From: Streptomyces xinghaiensis S187
GTDB taxonomy: Bacteria; Actinomycetota; Actinomycetes; Streptomycetales; Streptomycetaceae
Length of the DNA: 64,000 bases
Direction: 5' to 3'
Assembly (NCBI RefSeq): GCF_000220705.2
Contig: NZ_CP023202.1
Span: 1,612,001-1,676,000, forward strand
The notes beneath the pieces were generated by a model that made no database searches, had not been told where the DNA came from, and saw nothing but the letters and a program-made list of their open reading frames with translations. The first letter of the stretch is position 1. Every line of letters begins with the position of its first letter. The translations under genes were made by a program, and so were the position numbers. Positions 23,798 to 30,800 of this stretch are shown here, piece after piece.

Positions 23798-24460
23798 TCA
23801 GCCGTTCATGGTCGTCGTGGTCACCACGGTCGTCGTGACGATCACCGTCAGGGCGTTCTCCGCCGCCTCGATGACGCGGCGGACCGCCTCCGCCGACCAC
23901 CGGCCGTGCGCGACCTCCGCCATGGCCTGCTTGACCGCGGCCCTGTCGGCGTCCGGGAAGGCCAGCCGGTGCAGTCCCGCGCCGTGCAGCAGGGCCACCA
24001 GGCTCGCGGTGCGGTCGTCAGGAGCCTCACCGCCGAGGACCACCTCTTCCAGCCGCCGCCGCACCGCGGCCTCCGCCGAGCCGTCGGCCTCCGGGTAGCG
24101 GCGCACGGGGAAGAGGCCGAGCACCTTCTTGCGCTTCTCCCGGACGAGGCCCTTGTCCAGCAGGCCCCTGCGGGCTCCGGCCACCGCGTCGCCCTTGAGG
24201 CGGTTGATCCAGTCCCCGGTCCCGCCGGGTTTGTCCCGGCCGGCGATCTCGGCGAGCGCGGCGTCGAGGGCGGGTTCACCGAGCGGCGTCGGATCGAGGA
24301 TGGTCACCTTGTCGCCGGTGACGTCGATCCGGCGGGCCAGCGCCAGCTCCACCAGGGCGGCCGCGGAGACCGCCAAGGCCACCTTCGCCGACTCCTTCTC
24401 CGTCCCCGACTCGTCGTCCAGCGCGAGCAGCAGAAGCTGCTCGCCCAATGTGGTCTCCAT
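23798..24460 (-). CDS. GPP34 (GOLPH3/VPS74-like) family protein
   Basis: 220 aa. The start METTLGEQLLLLALDDESG is the standard opening of actinobacterial GPP34 proteins, helical homologues of the eukaryotic Golgi phosphoprotein GOLPH3. The body has ALVELALARRIDVTGDKV, a stretch of helices, and a hydrophobic C-terminal segment LTVIVTTTVVTTTTMNG. ATG 24460 is preferred because GAGGGAG lies 6 nt upstream; ATG 24484 is possible. The bacterial role is unknown. In eukaryotes the fold binds PI4P and glycosyltransferases. Confidence 0.85.
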   Translation of the reverse strand: METTLGEQLLLLALDDESGTEKESAKVALAVSAAALVELALARRIDVTGDKVTILDPTPLGEPALDAALAEIAGRDKPGGTGDWINRLKGDAVAGARRGLLDKGLVREKRKKVLGLFPVRRYPEADGSAEAAVRRRLEEVVLGGEAPDDRTASLVALLHGAGLHRLAFPDADRAAVKQAMAEVAHGRWSAEAVRRVIEAAENALTVIVTTTVVTTTTMNG

Positions 24461-24484
24461 GGAGGGCTCCCTCGGGTCGTCCAT

Positions 24485-25172
24485 CTCACTCCTCGGTCCA
24501 GTGTCCCGCGGACGTGAAGCTGGTTCCCCCCTCCGTCACGGCCGAACGGCGCGCGGCGCCGGGCCGTTCGGCGAAGGGCTGACCGGGAACCAGCACTTCG
24601 GGTCTGGGGCTCCGGGGTGCAAGGACATCGGCCGGCACCGGGTCGGCGCCTTCACCAGCGGCTCGGTGGCCCGGCTGGGGGCCGCGGGCGGCGTCCACAC
24701 CGATGAGCCCGCCCGGCGCAGTAACAGTCGGTGGCGGGCAGCCTTTGCGGATATGCGACGCCCGAGCCGGCCTCCCGGACGGGTTCCGGCGGCGAAAGTG
24801 CCGTTCCCCTGTCGGCCGTGGGCCGATGGGAGCAGTCCCCGCGTCGCTGCCCGGGAGCGGCCGGCCCCCTCCGTGACGCTGCGGAGGCACCCGCGGGGTC
24901 GGCGCCGGTGTCGGCGTCTCGCCGGGAGTGGCCGAGGCCGTGCCAGTCCAGGCACATGACGGTCCCGCCGTCCTGGAGGTGGCCGTTGTTGGCGTCGGCG
25001 ATCGCCGCGATGAGGGTGCGGGCGGCCTCGCGGGGATGCAGCGCGCGGTGCGCAGGATCAGGTCCGACAAATCGGGGCTGCTGGCGTTGCGCTCCAGCAT
25101 GCCGTCGTCGGCACAACGAGCCGGTCGCCGCCGCGGGTCCAGCGACTGGACCCGGTAGGTGTGCGGGCGCGG
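24485..25172 (-). pseudogene. Decayed PP2C/SpoIIE-type phosphatase and flanking non-coding DNA
   Basis: In the minus direction, pieces from about 25165 to 24900 spell, across at least two frame changes, RVQSLDP, ..DGMLERNASSPDLSDLIL, then LHPREAARTLIAAIADANNG followed by HLQDGGTVMCLDWHG. This is the C-terminal end of streptomycete PP2C-type protein phosphatases (the D-G-M-L-E-R and L-x-D-x-x-T-V-M-C-L-D-W blocks). No intact frame carries it and the metal-binding N-terminal half is missing. From 24485 to about 24900 I see nothing recognisable. Confidence 0.55.
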
Positions 25173-26741
25173 TCAGCGGCGGGACGCCGGTGGGCGTCGT
25201 GTCGTGGACGGGGGCAGGAGCGGGGCTCCCGATTCCGTGCGCTTCTGGGCCGCCTCCGTGATCGCCGGGTCGGCCGCCTTCGACGTCAGGCCGTGGCGGT
25301 GGGCCTCCGCCGCCGCTTCGTAGAGCTCGTCCGCCGCGCGCAACCGGGCGTCCACCCCCCGCCGGCGCTGCTCGGCGCGTTCGCCCGCAGAGTCGACCCA
25401 GGCCCGCGCGGCCGCCAACCGGGTGTGTGCGGCGGCGAGTTCACGCGCGCGCTCCTCGCGGCGTTCGAGCGCCGAGCGGAAGCTGTCGACGTAGGGGTGC
25501 TCGCGCAGCAGTCCGGCCAGGAAACCGATCCCACCGGAGAGCAGCAGGAGCGCTATGAACATCCAGTAGACGGTCTGCGGTTGAAGCTCCAGGCGGTCCA
25601 CCAGGCTGGGGACCGGGTCCGCGGCCGCGTCCGAGAATCCGGTGGCGGGACCCGTGACTTCCTCCACCGGCTCCTCGGCCAGGACGGTCCTCGCGCGCAG
25701 GATGCCCAGGGTGACCGTGCAAGCCGCCCAGAAACCGAGGAAGAGCAGGGCTGCCGGTCCGGCCGGGCGGCTCGCGCCCGTCGCCCCGCGTTCCCGCATC
25801 GCGCGGCCGACGAGGTGCGGCACCGCCAGCATGAGCACGCCCACGGAAATCGCCAGGGTCGCGTTGAGCACACCCGCACTGGAGGTGCCCACGCCGTGGA
25901 ACGGTTCGAACGCCACCCAGTAGATGGGCACTTCGACCGCGAAGACCAGGACGAGCAGGAACAGGACCAGCTTCTCCGGCATCGCGGCCCGGGCCCGCAG
26001 CCCTTCCCAGCCCTCGACGGACGCGGCGACCGCGCCCTGCGCGGGCGTCGGTATCGCGGTCAGGTGCGGGTCCGCCACCACGGGGTTGAGGGTCTGGTAC
26101 TCGTCGTCCTCGTCGAACCCGCCGGGGCGCGGCGGGGGACCGGTGCCGGCACCGTGAGCGGTGCCGGCCGTGCTGTCGGAGGGTGTCCCGCCACCCGGCC
26201 CTGTCCGCTCGAAGCGCTCGCGCACCGCGTCGCGCAGCCGCTGCCAGCGCATCGACCGGTGGGCGAGCAGGTCGAGCTGTTCGCGGGCGCGGCGCACGTC
26301 GTGCTCTGCCTCGACCAGCCGGGTCTGGGCGAGGGCGACCCCCGCCTCCTCCCGCACGATCCCGTTACGGGCGTTGGCGTCCTCCCGAGAGGCCCGGGTC
26401 TCCCAGTCGGCGGCCTCCTCCTCCACCAGTTCGCGCACGAGGTCGCGTCGTGCGGCCAGTCCGGCCGCGTACGGTGGCAGGATGCCGCTGGACAGGACGA
26501 CGACGTCGAGCGCCGTGCCGCTGCCGTCCCTGGCTCCCTGCTTCCGCGCCCGTGTGACGAGCCGTCGCTGCGCGCGGTCGCTCAGGACCAGGGGCATGCG
26601 CCGTTCGCCGGGCCGGGTCCGCCGGCCGAACGCCGCGAAGAGCCGGCGCCGCGAGCCGTCCTCGCGGCGCAGTGCCCGGTGGATCGGGGAGCGCCGCGGA
26701 GTGGGCTCATCGGGGTCACTACTCGTAGTCGTGGTGGACAT
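25173..26741 (-). CDS. Coiled-coil membrane protein, partner of the vWA-like lipoprotein
   Basis: 522 aa. An N-terminal basic region and a helical coiled coil (~85–165, Arg/Glu rich) precede a disordered Gly/Pro linker. Four or so membrane helices follow (PEKLVLFLLVLVFAVEVPIY, VLNATLAISVGVLMLAVPHL, AALLFLGFWAACTVTLGIL, TVYWMFIALLLLSGGIGFLA). A second long coiled coil (~395–490) ends the protein. I do not recognise a named family. Its start overlaps the end of the lipoprotein gene by 23 nt, so the two are co-translated. The architecture suggests a membrane scaffold rather than an enzyme. Confidence 0.8.
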   Translation of the reverse strand: MSTTTTSSDPDEPTPRRSPIHRALRREDGSRRRLFAAFGRRTRPGERRMPLVLSDRAQRRLVTRARKQGARDGSGTALDVVVLSSGILPPYAAGLAARRDLVRELVEEEAADWETRASREDANARNGIVREEAGVALAQTRLVEAEHDVRRAREQLDLLAHRSMRWQRLRDAVRERFERTGPGGGTPSDSTAGTAHGAGTGPPPRPGGFDEDDEYQTLNPVVADPHLTAIPTPAQGAVAASVEGWEGLRARAAMPEKLVLFLLVLVFAVEVPIYWVAFEPFHGVGTSSAGVLNATLAISVGVLMLAVPHLVGRAMRERGATGASRPAGPAALLFLGFWAACTVTLGILRARTVLAEEPVEEVTGPATGFSDAAADPVPSLVDRLELQPQTVYWMFIALLLLSGGIGFLAGLLREHPYVDSFRSALERREERARELAAAHTRLAAARAWVDSAGERAEQRRRGVDARLRAADELYEAAAEAHRHGLTSKAADPAITEAAQKRTESGAPLLPPSTTRRPPASRR

Positions 26742-27528
26742 GCGCCTTCGCCCGTTTCGTGAGGATGTCGGTCCAGAACTGGTCGAAGCCCTGGTAGGTG
26801 GATGGCTTGCGGGCCGGGTTCTTCGCGTAGCCGACCGTGTAGAGGTCCATCCCGCGCAGCGCCGGGAGTTCCCGTCCGGCCAGGAGCTTGTCGACTGCCC
26901 GTGTCCGCTCGGTCCTGGTCGACAGGGGCTGCCGGGAGATGCGGAACTCCGGGTCGGTCTGTTCGAAGTCGCTGACCGCGAGGATGCTCGCGTTGTCGGC
27001 CGCGTCGTCCTGGGTCTCGCGCAGGGTCCGGGCGATGCGGCCGAGCCCGCCGAGCACGTCCGAACCGTTCTGGGTGCGGGCGCAGTCGAGCATCTCCACG
27101 GAGGCGTTGACCGCGGTGTTGCGGGCTCGCTGCCGGAGCAGCTCCCGGTCGGTCGTGCTCGACTTCGGTGTCGGGTCGAGGTCGACGGGTGAGTGACGGC
27201 ACGACGAGGTCCAGGAGGAGGCCGTCACGGGCGCGTAGGCGAGCGAGGAGCAGTTGCGGCTCTCCAGGAAGTGGATGAGCGTCTCCTGGAGCTTCTTCTT
27301 GACGTCGACGCCGGTGTCGTCGCTGCGCCCGGAGCCGGAGCCGTCCACGACGAGGCCGCAGGGCACCTTCCTCGCGGCCTTGTCGTCCGAGTTCCACGGC
27401 GGGTCGGAGCAGCCCGCGAGGCCCAGGGCCAGCGCGGCCACCAGGGTGGCATGGGCGCGGAGCGGAGTGCGGAGCCCGCGTGCCGGGCGGGCGGCCCGCG
27501 GTCTGCGCCCCGAGTGGTGTGCGTTCAC
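26719..27528 (-). CDS. vWA-like lipoprotein
   Basis: 269 aa from GTG 27528, chosen because GAAGG lies 8 nt upstream; GTG 27543 is an alternative. The signal peptide ends in the lipobox LAGC (Cys40). The mature protein opens with CGLVVDGSGSGRSDDTG, a D-x-S-x-S MIDAS-like strand-loop as in von Willebrand A domains. Further conserved-looking segments are GLGRIARTLRETQDDAADNA-SILAVSDFEQTDPEFR and LPALRGMDLYTVGYAKNP, consistent with the alternating strands and helices of a vWA fold. It is anchored outside the membrane and encoded with a coiled-coil membrane protein. It could sense or bind a partner through a metal-dependent site. Confidence 0.75.
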   Translation of the reverse strand: MNAHHSGRRPRAARPARGLRTPLRAHATLVAALALGLAGCSDPPWNSDDKAARKVPCGLVVDGSGSGRSDDTGVDVKKKLQETLIHFLESRNCSSLAYAPVTASSWTSSCRHSPVDLDPTPKSSTTDRELLRQRARNTAVNASVEMLDCARTQNGSDVLGGLGRIARTLRETQDDAADNASILAVSDFEQTDPEFRISRQPLSTRTERTRAVDKLLAGRELPALRGMDLYTVGYAKNPARKPSTYQGFDQFWTDILTKRAKAHVHHDYE

Positions 27529-27666
27529 GTGACTCGCCTTCACAACAGTGGTGTGGCCGGTCGACAGCCCGGGGGCGGCGTACGGAACGGTGTCCGTGCC
27601 CGCTCACCGGGGGCGGCCCCGGACCGTTCGGACAGATGGGTGCGGTGCCGTCAGCCCTTGTGGGAC

Positions 27667-28296
27667 CTAGGCCGCGGGACGCCCCGCCGGGGCGTGGCCC
27701 GCGTCGAGCACCCGCAGCGCCGTCGTCAGCGCCGAGGTGGTCCCGGGGACCGCGGTGAGCCAGGAGTCGAGGTCCCGCCAGCCGGCGTCGAGGGTGATCT
27801 CGCCCGGCAGCCAGCTGTGCGGACGGACCCGGCGGGTCCCGTGCTCGGCTGTCTGCCGCTGCCAAACGGCGTCCCAGTAGTGGGCCAGCAGCAGGTTCGC
27901 GCCGCCTACGACCGACTCGGCGCGGGTACGGCAGTGCGCCGCGGTCGCGCGCCATTCGGCGACCGAGCGCCCCCACCGGTCCAGCAGCGCGGGCGAAGGA
28001 CTGCGGCGCACCTCGTACTGGGTAACCACCGCGACGGCGCCGGAGTGAATGCCCGCCACCAGGGCGTGCCGGTCGCGCAGCAGGCGGCCGCGCAGCTCGG
28101 TGGTGGCACGCTCGGCGATGAGCCGTACCTCATGGACATACGGCGTGATCAGTTCGGCCGAGTCCGGGGCCTGGTCGGCGGCCGTCACCCGCAGCCGGGC
28201 CCCGTCGAGCCGTCCTCGCCGTCGGCTGCGCAGCGAGCCGCGGAGGCCGAGCCCGCACTGGCGCAGGCAGCGCACGACGCTGTGTCTGGTGTCCAC
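27667..28296 (-). CDS. Hypothetical helical protein of the island
   Basis: 209 aa from GTG 28296, chosen because GGGGGAG lies 6 nt upstream; ATG 28311 would add five residues. It is mostly helical with many Arg and Ala residues (for example ELITPYVHEVRLIAERATTE and LRGRLLRDRHALVAGIHSG), and the C-terminal ~60 residues contain RPHSWLPGEITLDAGWRDLD. No signal peptide, membrane helix or catalytic motif is visible, and I do not recognise the family. It is divergent from the radical SAM gene across a repeat-rich, AT-shifted intergenic region. Confidence 0.65.
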   Translation of the reverse strand: MDTRHSVVRCLRQCGLGLRGSLRSRRRGRLDGARLRVTAADQAPDSAELITPYVHEVRLIAERATTELRGRLLRDRHALVAGIHSGAVAVVTQYEVRRSPSPALLDRWGRSVAEWRATAAHCRTRAESVVGGANLLLAHYWDAVWQRQTAEHGTRRVRPHSWLPGEITLDAGWRDLDSWLTAVPGTTSALTTALRVLDAGHAPAGRPAA

Positions 28297-28311
28297 CGGA
28301 AGCTCCCCCAT

Positions 28312-28589
28312 ATGTGCGTGTGCCTCCCCGAGGCGCGGAAGATCGGCTCTCGGCACGGTCCGCGGGGCGGCGTCGCGGCACGAGAATGCCGGGGCGAATG
28401 AGCATAGCGGAATACGAAATGAAGCACATGTTTTTTGGTGGCAGAATCTGCACCTGTACCGGAACCGGAAAAGGTCCGGTTCTGTTCCGGATCCGGTGCT
28501 GTTCCGATCCGGAACAGAACCGCCCCGGCATTGCCGCGCGCCGGGAACGGGGCGAATAATTTCTCCCCGTACGCAGGGGAGGTAACACC
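28312..28589. promoter_or_regulatory. Divergent intergenic region with nested CCGGAAC/GTTCCGG repeats
   Basis: The region is locally richer in A+T (for example the T-run near 28430 and GAATAATTT near 28553) than its surroundings. At 28478–28521 a perfect 16-bp inverted repeat (GGTTCTGTTCCGGATC / GATCCGGAACAGAACC) has a 12-nt loop. Further copies of CCGGAAC or its complement lie just to the left (about 28459–28470). It separates the minus-strand helical protein from the radical SAM gene and probably holds both promoters plus an operator. Confidence 0.6.
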
Positions 28590-29309
28590 TTGGGAAACAC
28601 CTTCGGGAACACGGAACGGCTCGATGTAGGCGGCGCGCACCTGCCGCTGCGGACGCTGGGGCCGGGAGCGCGGCTCGGCATCTGGGTGCAGGGCTGCGCG
28701 CTGGCCTGCCCGGGCTGCATGTCACGGCACACCTGGGATCCCGCCGGCGGCACCCGTGTCCCCGTGGCCGACCTGCTCGCACTGTGGCAACGGGCCCTGG
28801 AGCGGGGCGCGTCGGGGCTGACCGTGAGCGGCGGGGAGCCGTGCGACCAGCCGACCGGACTCGGCGCGCTCCTCCGGGGCGCGGACGAACTGCGCCGCGC
28901 GCCTGCCGCCCGTCCAGCGTCCGACGGCGGGGCGCCCGATCTGCTCGTCTACACCGGGTACGAGGAAGACGAACTGACCGCCGAGCAGCAGGCGGCGCTG
29001 GGACCGGCCGACGCCGTCGTCACCGGCCGCTTCCGCGCCGCCGAACCGACAGACCTCGTCTGGCGCGGCTCCGCCAACCAACGCCTTTGGCCTAAAACGG
29101 AGTTGGGCCGCCTGCGCTACGGCCCCCACCTCACGCGCACCCGAGACCGGCGGGACGCCGGACTCCAGGTCGTCGTGGGCCGTCGGGCACCCGACGGGAC
29201 GTGGCCGGTGCACTGGTACGGCATTCCGCGCCGCGGCGACCTGACCGCGTGGGAGAGGGAGGGGGCCCGCCGTGGACTGCCGGTCTCTGCGCCCAGCTGG
29301 CGCCCCTGA
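28590..29309 (+). CDS. Radical SAM protein with a single 4Fe-4S cluster (activase-like)
   Basis: 239 aa. The C-x3-C-x2-C cluster motif is C36-ALA-C40-PG-C43 in IWVQGCALACPGCMSRHTWD. The SAM-contact motif LTVSGGEPCDQP follows at ~76–87. Size and motif spacing are like NrdG-type activating enzymes, but no partner glycyl-radical enzyme is nearby. TTG 28590 is set by GGGGAGG with a 7-nt spacing. It is convergent with the macro-domain gene, only 7 bp apart. A stand-alone radical SAM enzyme beside an ADP-ribose-binding protein and a kinase/AAA+ operon suggests protein or nucleotide modification; the substrate is unknown. Confidence 0.82.
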   Translation: MGNTFGNTERLDVGGAHLPLRTLGPGARLGIWVQGCALACPGCMSRHTWDPAGGTRVPVADLLALWQRALERGASGLTVSGGEPCDQPTGLGALLRGADELRRAPAARPASDGGAPDLLVYTGYEEDELTAEQQAALGPADAVVTGRFRAAEPTDLVWRGSANQRLWPKTELGRLRYGPHLTRTRDRRDAGLQVVVGRRAPDGTWPVHWYGIPRRGDLTAWEREGARRGLPVSAPSWRP

Positions 29310-29316
29310 CCCGACC

Positions 29317-30516
29317 TCAGCCCCGGTCGGCGCCCCGCAGCAGGGGGACCAGGGCGGGGGTGCGGGTGACCAGGTGGACCGTCCAGCGGGGGTCCACGCG
29401 CAGCTCCTCCTCCACGGCCCAGCGCAGCCAGCGGGCGGCTCGCTCGGACGGCAGACCACCGCGTCCGGCGCCGAGCACGGGGAAGCACAGGGACGACAAC
29501 GGGGGGTCGTACGCGTCGCGTTCGCCGGCGGCCACGCGGAAGGCGGCGGACACGGCGTCGGCCACCGTCCGCTCGGACGCCTCGTAGCCGTTGCCGTCGC
29601 GCCGGGGCACCGCGACCGCCGCGTGCAGCACCCGGCGGACACCGCGCTCCGCCAGCGCGCCGGGACCGGTGGGCACGACCGTGCCGGGCGGCACCTGGAG
29701 GCCGCTGCGGTTGTGCAGGGCCAGCCAGTCGCGCAGCTCGCGGGCGAGGGGGTCGTCAACGACGGCGTTGGTCCCGTCCCGTACGGCCGCCGCGCGCCGC
29801 AGCGCCCCGGAAACGGTGTCGCTGAAAATCTTCGACATCTCCAGGTAGGTGTTCTCGGAGGAGATCAGGACGTCGATGTCGCGCAGCAGTTCTATGGGGG
29901 CCAGGTGCACCCGGATGCGCAGGGGCGCGGGAGGGCCACCGGCGGGCGCGGTCGTGTCGTAGTGCACCGGCGGACCGGTCATCCGGACCGGGCGAGGCGG
30001 AGTCTCCGGGGAGGAGCCCCGCATCCCCGTATTCCCGTCCCGCGGGGTGCCCGCGCCCGCCAGGGCCAGCACCGCGTCGGCCAGACGGTCCATGACCTGG
30101 TGCTCCTGACGGTGCCGGAAGCTCTCCGTGGTGACGCCGAACACCGCGGCCGCCGCCTTGCGCCGCTCACCGGCGATCTGGGAGCCCGCGCCGACGAGCC
30201 CGAACAAGTGGGCCGCCGCGCGGGCGAGTTCACCGACCGGTCCTCCGTCGGGCGGGACCGGGGCCAGGTGGGCGTCGGGCGGCGACGCCGAGCCGTCGAG
30301 CCAGTGAACCGCCGCCCGGAGCAGGCGTTCGATGCCCGCGGCCGGCTCCTCCGGGCCCGTGGGCAGGCCCGCCGCGGTCGCCGCCGCGGCGAGACCGGGG
30401 TGCGGTGTCCGCCGGACGCGTGGAAGGCCGGCCTTGCGCAGGGCGCGCAGTTCGGCGACGAGTTGGTGGTGCGGGGGAAGTTCCGAGGGCGCCGTGGGGC
30501 GGTGTGCCAGACCCAT
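29317..30516 (-). CDS. Macro-domain (ADP-ribose-binding) protein with helical N-terminus
   Basis: 399 aa. The N-terminal ~220 residues are helical with a Pro-rich linker and contain AAHLFGLVGAGSQIAGERRK. The C-terminal part is a macro domain: IDVLISSENTYLEMSK (strand with the Asn-containing loop), then GVRRVLHAAVAVPR, a helix with SERTVADAVSAAFRVA, and the phosphate loop LSSLCFPVLGAGRGGLPSER. It should bind ADP-ribose or related NAD-derived ligands. ATG 30516 is the only well-placed start. It sits among signalling genes and 7 kb from a RES (NAD-degrading family) toxin, so a role in reading or removing ADP-ribose marks is plausible. Confidence 0.75.
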   Translation of the reverse strand: MGLAHRPTAPSELPPHHQLVAELRALRKAGLPRVRRTPHPGLAAAATAAGLPTGPEEPAAGIERLLRAAVHWLDGSASPPDAHLAPVPPDGGPVGELARAAAHLFGLVGAGSQIAGERRKAAAAVFGVTTESFRHRQEHQVMDRLADAVLALAGAGTPRDGNTGMRGSSPETPPRPVRMTGPPVHYDTTAPAGGPPAPLRIRVHLAPIELLRDIDVLISSENTYLEMSKIFSDTVSGALRRAAAVRDGTNAVVDDPLARELRDWLALHNRSGLQVPPGTVVPTGPGALAERGVRRVLHAAVAVPRRDGNGYEASERTVADAVSAAFRVAAGERDAYDPPLSSLCFPVLGAGRGGLPSERAARWLRWAVEEELRVDPRWTVHLVTRTPALVPLLRGADRG

Positions 30517-30800
30517 ACCAGCACGATAGGACCGCGTTCCTTGCGATGTGGAGGGTTTTTGCGTGATCGGCACAGAGCGGACGGAGACGGCTCCGCAAGG
30601 CACTCCGACCCCTCCCTTTCATTTCTTGCCACAGATCGTTCACGTTCGATCGCGCGGATTGACTTCATCTAATCGAAAGCAATCGGAAAGCGATAAACAA
30701 AATACGGGCGCGGTTGAGGTCATATTTTCGCTAGTATCCATCCGCCTCCGGCGGAGAGATATTCGGAGGCCGTATGTCAGCGCCGGGCGGGGAGAATCCC
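30517..30800. promoter_or_regulatory. AT-rich divergent promoter region upstream of the kinase operon
   Basis: About 280 bp between the macro-domain and kinase genes. The stretch 30630–30765 is clearly AT-rich for this genome (TTGACTTCATCTAAT, AAACAAAATACGG, CATATTTTCGCTAGTAT). A GCCTCCGGCGGAG hairpin lies near 30751. Promoters for both directions are likely here, but I cannot assign a confident -35/-10 pair. Confidence 0.45.

Noticed and set aside
24486..24900. A coding gene between the phosphatase remnant and the GPP34 gene
   Set aside because: Several overlapping frames are open in both directions but none has a recognisable domain, a good start or consistent codon use.
26719..27528. Extracytoplasmic solute-binding lipoprotein
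   Set aside because: No ABC permease is adjacent. The strand-loop D-G-S-G-S directly after the lipid anchor and the partner coiled-coil membrane gene fit a vWA-like protein better.
28435..28560. CRISPR-like array in the repeat-rich gap
   Set aside because: The repeats are short, nested inverted copies of one 7-mer without regular spacers.
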